A DNA stretch of 64,000 bases from Arthrobacter sp. H16F315 (GCF_024124825.1 NZ_JAMXSS010000002.1:2728001-2792000); one strand, 5' to 3'. Positions 50,871 through 59,816 are shown, counted from the stretch's first letter. A program made the numbers and translations. The notes: generated from the letters alone by a model not told the origin.

Positions 50871-51667
50871 TGCAAATAGACAGCACCTTTGCGGTCCTAG
50901 CACCGATCGACACCGTCTGGGACACCATTATGGACTTTGAACGTGTGGCTGGCTGCGTCCCCGGCGCCAAAATCCTGAACAAACTCTCCGACGACGCCTA
51001 CCAGGTGGGCATGAGCGTGAAACTGGGCCCGGTCAACATGCAGTACAAAGGCCTGCTCAACGTTATCGAGCGCAATGCCGGCGAACACCGTGCCGTACTC
51101 GGCGGCAAAGCCCAGGAAACCCGCGGCCAAGGCACCGCCGAAGCCACGGTGACGCTGCTTCTGACGGAAGAGGCAGGCGGCACAACCCGAGGGACAGTCA
51201 AGGCCGAGCTATCGCTTTCGGGCAAGGCCGCCGCGATGGGCAAGGGCGTGATCGGCAGCGTCACCGAACAGATGATGACCCTTTTCGCCAGCAATCTGCA
51301 GGCCATGATCGCCGCGCCCGCCGCGCCCGGCACCGTTCCGGCAGGCGGGGTCCCCGGGCCTGTGGCCGCCCCGGAAGCCGGGGCCACCGCCGTGGCCCCG
51401 GCGCCGTCGTCGGAACTTCCGGGACTGCGGCCGGGCGCCGTGCCAGCAGCGGGCGCGCCTGCCCCGACAACCGCCCCGGCATCTGCCCCCGCCGGCAGTT
51501 TGGACGCACTCAGCCTCGCCAAGGGCATCGCAGCGGATCAGCTCTCCAGCCCTGTCAAGGTGCTGGTACTTGTAGCCGTGGTGGCATGCATCTCCTACGT
51601 GGCCGGGCGGCTCTCGGCGTTCCGCCTGATCCGGGCGATTGGAAGGCTGAAGTCCGACCGTGCGTGA
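50870..51667 (+). CDS. coxG: CoxG, membrane-anchored SRPBCC protein
   Basis: A 265-residue protein. Residues 1-150 are an SRPBCC (START-like) ligand-binding domain with the CoxG motif VAGCVPGAKIL. Residues 150-215 are a Pro/Ala-rich linker. Residues 222-245 (VKVLVLVAVVACISYVAGRL) form one membrane helix near the C-terminus. CoxG recruits the dehydrogenase to the membrane, and mycobacterial CoxG has been reported to bind menaquinone and pass it electrons. The anchor fits that role. It overlaps coxE by one base and the next gene by 8. Confidence 0.93.
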   Translation: MQIDSTFAVLAPIDTVWDTIMDFERVAGCVPGAKILNKLSDDAYQVGMSVKLGPVNMQYKGLLNVIERNAGEHRAVLGGKAQETRGQGTAEATVTLLLTEEAGGTTRGTVKAELSLSGKAAAMGKGVIGSVTEQMMTLFASNLQAMIAAPAAPGTVPAGGVPGPVAAPEAGATAVAPAPSSELPGLRPGAVPAAGAPAPTTAPASAPAGSLDALSLAKGIAADQLSSPVKVLVLVAVVACISYVAGRLSAFRLIRAIGRLKSDRA

Positions 51668-52787
51668 TGTCCTGGCGGCCATGATGACGGGCTGGCGGAG
51701 GGGTGACACCGCCGGCCTCGCCACGGTGGTGGGCACGTTCGAGTCAGCCCCCCGCCTCCCGGGGGCGTCCATGCTTGTCACGGCAGAGGGGACGGCAGCC
51801 GGCTCGGTCTCCGGCGGCTGCGTCGAAGGTGCTGTGTACGAGCTGGCCATGCAGGTCAGGCAGGACGGCACTCCCGTCCTGGTGCGCTACGGGATCAGTG
51901 ACGACGACGCGTTCGCCGTCGGTCTGAGCTGCGGCGGGATTATCGACATCTTCGTGGAGCCGGTTTCCCGGCAACGCTTCGCCGAGCTCGACGCCGTCAG
52001 GCAGGACATCGAGGACGGGCGGCGCGTCGGGGTCGCGACAGTGATCGAACACCCGGACAGCAGCTGGCTGGGCCGGCACCTGATTGTGCGGTCCGACGGT
52101 TTCGAAGGCGACCTCGGTTCCGGGCGGGCAAATCAGGCCGTGGGCGATGACACCCAGGGCCTGCTCGCCGCGGGGCGCTCCGGCATCCTGAGCTACGGCC
52201 CCGACGGCGAGCGGCTGGACACCGGGATGCGGGTCTTCTTCGCGAGCTACGCGCCGCCGCCGCGAATGCTCATCTTCGGCGCGATCGATTTCGCTTCCGC
52301 GCTGGCCCGGTTGGGGACCTTTCTCGGCTACCGCGTCACGGTGTGCGATGCGAGGGCCGTTTTCGTTACCCCCGCTCGCTTTCCCGACGCCGCAGAGGTC
52401 ATCAATGCCTGGCCGCACCGCTACCTCGCCGAGCAGCTGGAACAGGACCTGGTGGATGAGCGCACCGTGATCTGCGTTCTTACCCACGATCCGAAGTTCG
52501 ATATTCCACTGTTGGGCGTTGCCCTGCGCGGCCGCCCCGTGGCTTTTATCGGTGCCATGGGTTCGCGCCGGACCCATGACCATCGGATCGCGAGGCTGCG
52601 TGAGGCGGGAGTGCACGAGGAAGCGCTGGCGCGGCTGCACAGCCCGGTGGGACTCGACCTTGGCGCGCGGACTCCCGAGGAGACAGCGGTTTCCATCGCT
52701 GCCGAGTTCATCGCCAAGCAGTGGGGCGGCAGCGGGGCAGCACTTCGGCAACTCGAGGAACGCATTCACCACGAAGAGCAGCATTGA
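51660..52787 (+). CDS. XdhC/CoxF-type maturation protein
   Basis: A 375-residue full-length XdhC protein. The N-terminal domain holds GSVSGGCVEGAVYE and LSCGGIIDIFVEP, whose cysteines are conserved in the family. The C-terminal Rossmann domain starts RMLIFGAIDFASALARLG and continues FIGAMGSRRTHDHRIARL. It is the second XdhC-type protein of the operon, corresponding to CoxF by position and length, and lacks the YHS domain of the first. The GTG at 51660 overlaps coxG by 8 bases. It probably handles the Mo cofactor or its Cu/S ligands. Confidence 0.9.
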   Translation: MRDVLAAMMTGWRRGDTAGLATVVGTFESAPRLPGASMLVTAEGTAAGSVSGGCVEGAVYELAMQVRQDGTPVLVRYGISDDDAFAVGLSCGGIIDIFVEPVSRQRFAELDAVRQDIEDGRRVGVATVIEHPDSSWLGRHLIVRSDGFEGDLGSGRANQAVGDDTQGLLAAGRSGILSYGPDGERLDTGMRVFFASYAPPPRMLIFGAIDFASALARLGTFLGYRVTVCDARAVFVTPARFPDAAEVINAWPHRYLAEQLEQDLVDERTVICVLTHDPKFDIPLLGVALRGRPVAFIGAMGSRRTHDHRIARLREAGVHEEALARLHSPVGLDLGARTPEETAVSIAAEFIAKQWGGSGAALRQLEERIHHEEQH

Positions 52788-52797
52788 CCGGGCACCG

Positions 52798-53485
52798 TTG
52801 ATTGCGAACGACGTCGCGCGCTGGGGGCTGACGGCCCTGCTGCTGGCAGCGTCGTTGTTCGCGGTTTTTCGGGCCAGCCGCAAGTCGCCACCGGCCACCA
52901 GGGTTGCATATGGCCTCCATGCCGCGATGCTGGCGGCCATGGCGGCCATGCTTGTTCCCGGGGTCCGGTGGCCCGCGCTCCCCCAGATCATGGTCTTTGG
53001 CCTTGCCGCCTGGTGGTTCGTGCTCCGCGCCGTCTCCCGGCGCCCCATGCCCCTCGCCGTGCAGAACATCACCGCCGCCGGACCATGGCACGGCCGCCGC
53101 GAGGGCGAAGCCAGCCGTGGCAGTTTGCTGTACAACGCGCTGACCATGGCTGCCATGGCCTACATGCTGGCGGTCATGGACTTACGTGGCACCCACGGGA
53201 CACCGGCCGCTCCGACGGCCGCCGGCCTTGCGGACCTGGCGGCACACCACGGTGGCTCCACTGCGCGGCCGTCGCCGGCTGGGTCCCTTCCGGCCGCGCT
53301 GCCGGAATGGACAAGCCTGTCAGCTCCCGTCCTGGCGGTTGCCTTCCGGGGCAGCCGGCGCCGTGTGGGGCGTGCTCCTGCTCCGGCGGGCCCGACGCGG
53401 CAACCGGACGGGCAGCGGCGCGCCGTTCCTTGAACTCGTGTCCGCGGTTTCGATGGCAGTTATGTTCGCGGCTCTCGCCGTATGA
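52798..53485 (+). CDS. DUF5134-like membrane protein, with one frame break
   Basis: A small membrane protein of about 228 residues with four to six helices, resembling actinobacterial DUF5134. Visible segments are WGLTALLLAASLFAVFRASR, HAAMLAAMAAMLVPG, FGLAAWWFVLRA and YNALTMAAMAYMLAVM. The frame breaks at 53346-53351: TTCCGGGG stands where TTCGGGG is expected. Removing one C joins LSAPVLAVAF to GAAGAVWGVLLLRRARRG and FLELVSAVSMAVMFAALAV. The start is uncertain; TTG at 52798 is the best in-frame choice, 10 bases after the xdhC stop. It is the last gene of the cox strand and may belong to the operon. Confidence 0.7.
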
Positions 53486-53605
53486 GAGCCCGGAGCTGGC
53501 ATTCACCCGCGTGGGATCGATCCGCCCCTGCGGCCAGCGGACCGGAAGTTGACTCACGGGCCCTGCGGCAGGCGGTCCAGCCACCGGCGGCGGTAAGCTC
53601 GTGCC

Positions 53606-54226
53606 ATGGCGAGATACTTCGATGTTCACCCCGAAAACCCCCAGGCGCGCTCCATCAGCCAGGCGGTGGAAATGATCCGGTCCGGCGGGCTGATCGCGTA
53701 CCCCACCGATTCCTGCTACGCGCTCGGTGCTCAGCTGGGCAACAAGGAAGCGCTGGACCGGATCAGGACTATCCGCCACCTCAATGACAAACACCACTTC
53801 ACGCTGGTCTGCAAGGACTTTGCCCAGTTGGGCCAATTCGTGCAGATCGACAACGACGTGTTCCGGAGCATCAAGGCCGTCACGCCGGGAAGCTACACCT
53901 TTATCCTGCCCGCCACCAAAGAGGTTCCCAAGCGCCTGCTGCACCCGAAAAAGAAGACGGTGGGGGTGCGTATCCCGGACAACCGGGTTGTCCAGGCTTT
54001 GCTCGCCGAACTTGGCGAGCCGTTGCTCTCCAGCACGCTGTTGCTGCCGGACGAGGAAGAGCCTCTGACCCAGGGCTGGGAAATCAAGGAACGGCTTGAG
54101 CACGTGGTCGACGCCGTCATCGACTCCGGCGACTGCGGCGCGGAGCCGACCACAGTCATCGACTATTCCAGCGGCACTGCGGAAATCGTCCGGCGCGGCA
54201 TGGGTGACCCCGCACGCTTCGAGTAG
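53606..54226 (+). CDS. YciO/YrdC family protein
   Basis: A 206-residue protein of the Sua5/YciO/YrdC family. The nucleotide and tRNA-binding motif is GGLIAYPTDSCYALG (about residues 27-41), then KHHFTLVCKD, GSYTFILPATKEVPKRL and VGVRIPDNRV. It resembles YciO more than the essential threonylcarbamoyladenylate synthase TsaC, so a role in t6A synthesis is possible but not certain. It follows the cox genes after 120 bases with no clear shared operon and is convergent with a small membrane-protein gene. Confidence 0.88.
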   Translation: MARYFDVHPENPQARSISQAVEMIRSGGLIAYPTDSCYALGAQLGNKEALDRIRTIRHLNDKHHFTLVCKDFAQLGQFVQIDNDVFRSIKAVTPGSYTFILPATKEVPKRLLHPKKKTVGVRIPDNRVVQALLAELGEPLLSSTLLLPDEEEPLTQGWEIKERLEHVVDAVIDSGDCGAEPTTVIDYSSGTAEIVRRGMGDPARFE

Positions 54227-54239
54227 CGCGGCCCGGGGG

Positions 54240-54527
54240 CTAAGCCGACGCCGTTTCGGCGTTCCCCGCGACGCCCGGCGCCCGGTTGCGCAGCCAGCGG
54301 CGTGACAGGTCCAGCGCCGCGAGAAGTCCCGCGAGCGGCGTGAGGACGGCTGCGACATAAACGAACAACAGCCAGCTAAGCGTGGTCAACGGCGTCTGGT
54401 GGTCGCTCAACAGCGACAGGCCCCCGCAGAGTCCGAGGATCCAGAACACCGCCACGGCGGCGAGCACTGCTGCCGCGGGGAAGTACTCGCTGGTGACGGC
54501 GTTTTTCGCAATACTCATCGTTTTCAT
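54240..54527 (-). CDS. Small membrane protein of unknown function
   Basis: A 95-residue protein I do not recognise. Two hydrophobic helices are seen at about residues 17-38 (AAAVLAAVAVFWILGLCGGL) and 47-68 (LSWLLFVYVAAVLTPLAGLL), with a basic segment (LSRRWLRNR) after the second. ATG at 54527 is preceded by AGGACAGG. It stands alone downstream of the SARP gene; the stretch 54528-54648 between them shows no further gene. Confidence 0.65.
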   Translation of the reverse strand: MKTMSIAKNAVTSEYFPAAAVLAAVAVFWILGLCGGLSLLSDHQTPLTTLSWLLFVYVAAVLTPLAGLLAALDLSRRWLRNRAPGVAGNAETASA

Positions 54528-54648
54528 AACCTGTCCTCGTGCGGGCGGAAAGGAAAGAGGTCCGCTTGGCCTTTTCCAGTATGGGGCCCGCAGCCCCCGG
54601 ATTTTCGGTGAATGCCCGTCGCGTGATGAAGCTAACGCCGGTTCCTGC

Positions 54649-55659
54649 TCATCGGTGGTGTGCGACGCGGCTTTTCACTCGCGTGCGTTCCCGAAGCGGC
54701 GGCACCGCAGCGGACTTCAGACGGCCATGGCCAGCGCCTGTTGCATAAAAGAGCCGAGCACCCGGCCGGCGTTCTCCTGCAGGCGCCGGGATTCCCGCCG
54801 CGGCAGGCTGCACCGATTTGGAGCCATGAAGCCGCTCCCCCAGATAGAGCACCGCTGCCAGGACTTCCGAGAGCTCCGCGTTTCCCTCGGCTTGTTGCCT
54901 CAGCAGCCTCAGGTGGGCAGTCTGCAAGGCTGGCCCCGGAGCGCAGCCCAGGTCGCGGTCGAACAGCCGGCGGCAGCGCTCATACGCTGAGAGGCCCTCA
55001 ACCGGCAGGCCCGCCTGCTCATATCCGGCGACAAGGACCGTCCATGCACGTTCGTTGAGCGGCTCGGACCGGATAACGGCCTGCGCCAGTGAAATGGCGA
55101 GCTGGGGCCGAGCGAGGAATGCAGCCGTTTCAGCCGCGAGAATCTGGGCCCCCAATTTGTCGGCTTCGTGGCGGGTCCGGGCCTCCTCAGCCCAGTCGGC
55201 CGCAAGTTCAAAGCCCAGCAGCGGTTCCGTCGCCAGTTCCAGGGCCCGCATCGAGAGTGCATGCGCCTGGGCCGGCGGAGAGTTCCGGGCCGTGCGGAGC
55301 AGTTCGCGGAACTCAAACAAGTCCAGTGTCACCAGCTGCGGGTCCAGCACGTAGCCAGAGTTTGCGGTCCGAAGCGGGCCCGACTTGGTGTTGCCGGGCT
55401 GGATCGCACGCCGGAGGCTGCTGACATAGCTCTCCAGTGTGGCGACGGCGCCGCCGCTGGCCCGGGGTCCCCACAGGATCTCCACAAGCCGGGCCTTTGA
55501 CACCGGTGTGCCAAGGTTCAGTAGGAGAATCTCCAGGATGTGCCGCGGCTTGCAGCCTCCCAGGTCCGCCGCCTTGAGGACGGTGCCGTTTCGCCGGACC
55601 TCAAACGATCCGAACAGCCGGACCGAAATTGCCACCGTGGGTTCGCTCGGATTCTCCAC
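54649..55659 (-). CDS. SARP/BTAD-type transcriptional regulator, probable frame break near its end
   Basis: A regulator of the Streptomyces antibiotic regulatory protein type. An OmpR-like DNA-binding domain spans about residues 10-95 (VRLFGSFEVRRNG, PRHILEILLLNLGTPVSKARLVEILW), followed by a bacterial transcriptional activation domain (BTAD, about 105-250). GTG at 55659 (VENPSEPTVAISV) is preceded by GGGGAGGGG. The last 50 residues in this frame have atypical codon use. One base fewer near 54795-54830 would give RESRRLQENAGRVLGSFMQQ and a stop at 54717, a more credible C-terminus of about 313 residues in all. Repeats upstream may be its binding site. Confidence 0.85.
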   Translation of the reverse strand: MENPSEPTVAISVRLFGSFEVRRNGTVLKAADLGGCKPRHILEILLLNLGTPVSKARLVEILWGPRASGGAVATLESYVSSLRRAIQPGNTKSGPLRTANSGYVLDPQLVTLDLFEFRELLRTARNSPPAQAHALSMRALELATEPLLGFELAADWAEEARTRHEADKLGAQILAAETAAFLARPQLAISLAQAVIRSEPLNERAWTVLVAGYEQAGLPVEGLSAYERCRRLFDRDLGCAPGPALQTAHLRLLRQQAEGNAELSEVLAAVLYLGERLHGSKSVQPAAAGIPAPAGERRPGARLFYATGAGHGRLKSAAVPPLRERTRVKSRVAHHR

Positions 55660-55765
55660 GTTGATCCCCTCCCCAACTATCAACTAATCGCGCCTGGAAG
55701 CGCCGAAAGGAGCTCTTGGGATCCGCCCCTGGGACTCAGTTCCATCCGGCCTTCTAGGTAAACCG

Positions 55766-55801
55766 TTGCACGCGGATCCGGGTGCAACAAGAAGTGCAAC
55801 T
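55766..55801. promoter_or_regulatory. Heptamer repeats GTGCAAC/GTTGCAC, candidate SARP operator
   Basis: GTGCAAC occurs at 55783-55789 and 55795-55801 as direct repeats with a 12-base period. Its reverse complement GTTGCAC is at 55766-55772. SARP proteins bind direct heptamers with an 11-12 base period. The site lies in the 375-base gap between the SARP gene (minus strand) and the htaA-domain gene (plus strand). I see no other feature in that gap apart from the AGGAG ribosome-binding site before 56035. Confidence 0.5.
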
Positions 55802-56034
55802 ACCCGATCCTTTGTTCCGTGGAAAGTCGGGTATACCTCCTTGTGGCCCCAAGTATCAGGCGGGCGAATTCTGAGTACCCGCAACGTGGGGCAGGTACCG
55901 CAGCGCCGGACCGGTGGGGCTGCGCCGGCACAAGACCGCGCCGGAGCCGGGCAACCCGGCGCCACAGTTCAGCTGCCGGGCAATCCGCCGATAGGCTCAG
56001 AGGAGACCAGCCTTTCACCCACAGGAGAACCTTC

Positions 56035-56538
56035 GTGAACCCAGCGTCCGATCCAGCCGATCAACTGCCCCCGCTGGGCCTCAGCTGGGGCGTCAAGCGC
56101 AGCTTCATCGATTACATCGCCAGCCTGCCTGACGGGTCCGTTTCAGCAACCAGCGGGGCTGCCAAAGCCGATGACTCGCTCTTCTGCTTCGGCCCCGGTT
56201 CCGGTGACTACGACGTTGCGCGCGGAACTGGAGTGCTGCGCTTCCGCGGAGACGTCCGGCTCGCCGGCCACCATGGAATGCTCTTGGTCAGGTTGCTTGA
56301 TCCTTGGATCACCTTCATGGGCGGCAGCGGAGTGCTCTCCATCAGCACCGGCGACGGCGGCGGCCAGGACCGCGCCACTATTGGTTTCCTCAGCCCTGCA
56401 AGACCACGCCAGTCCGACGGGTACCTGGTGTGGGATCACGTCGACGTCGTCATTTCTCCGGAGGGATCCGAACTCTTCGACGGACAGTACGCTGCCGGCC
56501 AGCCGATGGATCCACTCTTCATCCGGGTCTCGCAGTAG
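56035..56538 (+). CDS. Soluble HtaA-domain protein
   Basis: A 167-residue single HtaA domain: LSWGVKRSFIDYIASLPDGS near residue 13, then FGPGSGDYDVARGTGVLRFRGDVRLAGHHG and LLDPWITFMGGSGVLSI. HtaA domains in corynebacteria bind haem at the cell surface, but those proteins have signal peptides and anchors. None is seen here, so this copy should be cytoplasmic. GTG at 56035 has AGGAG eight bases upstream. It is divergent from the SARP gene with possible regulatory repeats between. Confidence 0.8.
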   Translation: MNPASDPADQLPPLGLSWGVKRSFIDYIASLPDGSVSATSGAAKADDSLFCFGPGSGDYDVARGTGVLRFRGDVRLAGHHGMLLVRLLDPWITFMGGSGVLSISTGDGGGQDRATIGFLSPARPRQSDGYLVWDHVDVVISPEGSELFDGQYAAGQPMDPLFIRVSQ

Positions 56539-56604
56539 GAGAACCCTGCGGGCTGGAGCCACGGAAACCCCTGATGCGGCGTGCCGGCACGCACGCTGTG
56601 TTGC

Positions 56605-56871
56605 CTAGTCGTCTTTGCTGCCCTGCGGCAGGAGGGCAGCGTTTCCAAACAGCCAATCGGAGACGTCGCTGCGCAGCACCAGGTGGGGCCTGCCCGTGTC
56701 GCTGACACTGCCGCTGGGAACGTAGTAGCCCCGACCGGAGCCAGGACCGCCTGCTGCCCGGTCAAGCGCATCCGTAAGGTCCCTGGGCAGGTGACCGGCC
56801 GGCCCGCAGGCCCGGAGGCCCTGAACTTCCTCGGGCGTGAGCCTTCCGAGAACTGCGGCTATATCTGCCAT
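56605..56871 (-). CDS. Hypothetical protein
   Basis: An 88-residue hydrophilic protein of unknown function. The N-terminal half is helical (MADIAAVLGRLTPEEVQGLR); the middle is Gly-rich (GGPGSGRGYYVPSGSVSDTG); the end contains VLRSDVSDWLFGNAAL. No motif is recognised. ATG at 56871 is preceded by GGAGACGTT. It is convergent with the HtaA-domain gene. Confidence 0.5.
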   Translation of the reverse strand: MADIAAVLGRLTPEEVQGLRACGPAGHLPRDLTDALDRAAGGPGSGRGYYVPSGSVSDTGRPHLVLRSDVSDWLFGNAALLPQGSKDD

Positions 56872-57102
56872 AACGTCTCCTCTGCGGCGGCTGGTGCCTA
56901 AGTACTCAGGCTAAGACCCCGGCGTAAACGGCAGATGACATCCGGGCGAAGATCCGTGCATACCTGGGATGCCGGTGACAACCAGCCGCAGGTGTCGTGA
57001 GGGTCACTGCCCCGGGGGCGCCCGCCCGCAGCTATTGCGCACGTGGATGCTGTACCGTTCAATCCCGGGAAACTCAGAACTATGGAATCGAGAATCAACC
57101 AG

Positions 57103-57405
57103 GTGGCAACCGATTATGACGAAGTCCGATCCGACGTTGCGGAGACCCGCAACGCTTCGCTGGAGGCTCTTCGCTCCGCGAACGCACCGGACGCGCGCAG
57201 CGTAACCCGCGAGCTCGACGAAGCGGACACCTCCGAAGGCGTGGAATTGCCGGGCGCTGACTTGTCCGGCGAGGAACTGACGGTCACCGTCATTCCGCAG
57301 AAAGACGACGAGTTCATGTGCTATTCGTGCTTCCTGGTCCGGCACCGCTCGCAGCTGGCCCGCGAGAAATCCGGCCACTCATACTGCGCTGACTGCATGA
57401 ACTGA
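57103..57405 (+). CDS. DUF4193 zinc-ribbon protein
   Basis: A 100-residue actinobacterial DUF4193 protein. It starts VATDYDEVRSDVAETR, matching the family's MATDYD start, so I chose the GTG at 57103. ATG at 57082 (MESRINQVATDYDE) is the alternative and has GGAAA upstream. An acidic central part precedes a zinc-ribbon, MCYSCFLVRHRSQLA and SYCADCMN, with four Cys as probable metal ligands. Family function is unknown; it is widespread and conserved in actinobacteria. It lies before the GGDEF-EAL gene after 118 bases. Confidence 0.88.
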   Translation: MATDYDEVRSDVAETRNASLEALRSANAPDARSVTRELDEADTSEGVELPGADLSGEELTVTVIPQKDDEFMCYSCFLVRHRSQLAREKSGHSYCADCMN

Positions 57406-57523
57406 CGGACCGTCCGCGTCACATTTTCCCGATAGCGACGCAGGCCATGGCTTGCGCGGCCCGTTCCGATACGCTTTTCCTTGACGATTCGGCGCGTGCC
57501 GGTGCGGAGCCGGAGGCGGAATC

Positions 57524-59782
57524 ATGCGGAACTGGACCACTACGCCGGAAGACAGGCCTGCAGTAGCGGCTGGGGCTGCCCCGGACGGGGACGTTGTCTT
57601 CAACAGCTTCGGCACCGGCAATGCCGGTACCGAAGCTGTTCCCGTAGGTACCGCCACCCGACGCCCACGGCGCACCTGGAGCCTCAAGACTGAATGGTCC
57701 AGGGCGTTCGCAGTAATGCTTGTGGCGCTCCTCCTGGGGGCCGTGGCTACGGTTGCCGGAGTTCGGGCTGTCGGTGACCAGGTTCAAAACGCTTCCGCCG
57801 GACTCCACAGCGTATTAGAGACAGTCGCGCAGTTGCGCACTGCAGTTGATGCCCACGAACAAGCCGCGCAGCGGCTGCTGTCCGATGCCCCGGTTGACCG
57901 CACGGAGTTCCTGCGCCAGCAACTGGACGTGTCCCGCCGCTTCGACGAGGCGATCCAGGTCCTGCCGCCCGAGAGGGACATGCGCGGGACCGCCGCCACA
58001 GCCCAAGCGCAGTGGCAGGACGGTCTCGCAGCACTTGGGCTGTGGGGCAACCAGGTACAGGGCGTCACGGCAAGCCGCCTGACCGGCGCAACGGCGCTTG
58101 CCATGTCCGGCTCCGGGGTCCGCGTCCTGCTGGATGAGATCCAGCAGTCGGCCCTTGAAGCGATGGACTCCGGTCTGGCCTACAGTGCCGAGCTGGAGCA
58201 GACAGTGATCGCAGCGCGCAGCGCCCTCTTCGCCTTGGCCGCGGCTGCCGTCATCTACTTCCGCGGCAGATTGGTCAAGTTCCTGATCCGGCCCGTCGAG
58301 GGCATGCACGTCGGTGTCCTCAAACTGCAGGCCGGGGACTACAGCCACCGCATCGACGTCGTCCGGCGCGACGAACTGGGTGAACTGGCAGAAGCCTTCA
58401 ACTCCATGGCCGCTGCTGTCCACAACAGCCATCTGGCCCTGACGCACCGGGCCACCCACGATCCACTCACGGGGCTGGCCAACCGGGCGGCGCTGACTGA
58501 GCGTCTCGCGGTCTCCTTCCAGCCCGCCACCGAAGGCAAGCCCCGGCACGAAGGACTTCTGATCGTCGATGTTGACGACTTCAAAGACGTCAATGACACG
58601 CTGGGCCACGAGGGTGGCGACGCGCTGCTTATCCAACTCGCCGGCCGGCTGCGGGCCTGCGTGCGCTCCGGCGACCTCGCCGCCAGGCTCGGCGGCGATG
58701 AATTCGCGATCGTCGTGGCGGACGACGCCGACGGGTCCGCCACGGCCGCGATCGCGGAGCGGATTCACAACGTTCTCGGGTCGCCATTCGCCGTCGGAGA
58801 CGTCCGGTTGAAGGTTTCAGTCAGCATGGGAGCCACCCTTCACCGGCCCGAAACCGGGGAGCCCGCGGATCTGCTGCGGCAGGCCGACTTCGCGATGTAC
58901 ATGGCAAAACAAGGAGGCAAGGGGCGGTACCAGAGCTTCGATGCCGAGGCCTATAACCGGATGACGCACAGTGCGGCACTGCGTGCCGCACTGGCCGCGG
59001 CAGTGCCCGAGCGGCAGTTGCAACTCGCCTATCAGCCGGTCGCTGACCTGGACACCGGGAGAATCCTCGGCGTGGAGGCACTGGTGCGCTGGAACCATCC
59101 CACACTGGGGCTGCTGGAACCGGACCAGTTCATCGCCCTTGCCGAAGAAACCGGTGATATCGAGGCGATCGGCGGTTGGGTGCTCAGCACGGCGAGCCGG
59201 CAGGGCGCCCGCTGGCGGGCCTCGATCAGCCACTGCGAAGACCTTTGGGTGTCGATCAACCTCTCCTCCCTGCAATTGTCCAGTCCGCGGAACCTCGGCG
59301 AGATAGAGAGTGTTCTCGAGGATCCCGCTGCGGAAGCAGAAAAAATTGTGCTTGAGGTCACCGAAACGGCTTTGGCCAGCAGCATCGACGGCGGCGTCCA
59401 GGCGCTCCACCGGCTAAAGACCTTCGGGGTCCGGATCGCCATCGACGACTTCGGCACCGGCTACTCCTCGCTGAGCACTCTCGCCGAGCTGCCGGCGGAC
59501 ATCCTCAAGATCGACCGCTCATTCCTCTCCGCCAGTGCTTCCGACACAGCATCCGCGGCCCTGCTCGAAGGCATTCTGGGACTGGCCCACAAACTCAACC
59601 TTGACGCGATCGCCGAAGGCATCCAGGACGCCGCGCAACTGGCCCTGCTCGGCCGCCTGGGCTGCCGAATGGGGCAGGGCTACTTCCTCTCCCCGCCCGT
59701 GCCCGCATCAATGATCGAGTCCCTTCTCGCCGCCGAAGCCCGGCTCCAGCCGGCCGGCGGTTCGCCAGCGCCAGGCTTGTGA
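57524..59782 (+). CDS. Membrane GGDEF-EAL protein (c-di-GMP turnover)
   Basis: A 752-residue sensor. After a 58-residue cytoplasmic leader, helices at about 61-82 and 229-247 flank an extracytoplasmic helical domain (about 83-228). A HAMP linker (PVEGMHVGVLKLQAGDY) leads to the GGDEF domain with an intact RLGGDEF motif and then the EAL domain with VEALVRW, DDFGTGYSSL and EGIQ. Both catalytic motifs are kept, so it could make or degrade c-di-GMP depending on signal. ATG at 57524 follows GGAGG at ideal spacing. A near-perfect hairpin lies in codons 27-39. Confidence 0.93.
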   Translation: MRNWTTTPEDRPAVAAGAAPDGDVVFNSFGTGNAGTEAVPVGTATRRPRRTWSLKTEWSRAFAVMLVALLLGAVATVAGVRAVGDQVQNASAGLHSVLETVAQLRTAVDAHEQAAQRLLSDAPVDRTEFLRQQLDVSRRFDEAIQVLPPERDMRGTAATAQAQWQDGLAALGLWGNQVQGVTASRLTGATALAMSGSGVRVLLDEIQQSALEAMDSGLAYSAELEQTVIAARSALFALAAAAVIYFRGRLVKFLIRPVEGMHVGVLKLQAGDYSHRIDVVRRDELGELAEAFNSMAAAVHNSHLALTHRATHDPLTGLANRAALTERLAVSFQPATEGKPRHEGLLIVDVDDFKDVNDTLGHEGGDALLIQLAGRLRACVRSGDLAARLGGDEFAIVVADDADGSATAAIAERIHNVLGSPFAVGDVRLKVSVSMGATLHRPETGEPADLLRQADFAMYMAKQGGKGRYQSFDAEAYNRMTHSAALRAALAAAVPERQLQLAYQPVADLDTGRILGVEALVRWNHPTLGLLEPDQFIALAEETGDIEAIGGWVLSTASRQGARWRASISHCEDLWVSINLSSLQLSSPRNLGEIESVLEDPAAEAEKIVLEVTETALASSIDGGVQALHRLKTFGVRIAIDDFGTGYSSLSTLAELPADILKIDRSFLSASASDTASAALLEGILGLAHKLNLDAIAEGIQDAAQLALLGRLGCRMGQGYFLSPPVPASMIESLLAAEARLQPAGGSPAPGL
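57602..57640 (+). repeat. 39-base near-perfect hairpin inside the GGDEF-EAL coding start
   Basis: Two 18-base arms, 57602-57619 and 57623-57640, are inverted copies with one mismatch and a 3-base loop (AAT). The structure starts 79 bases after the start codon and encodes NSFGTGNAGTEAV. Such a stem could slow early translation or protect the mRNA end. Confidence 0.7.
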
Positions 59783-59816
59783 GGAGGCAGCCCGCAGCCC
59801 GGTTTTTGACCCGGCC

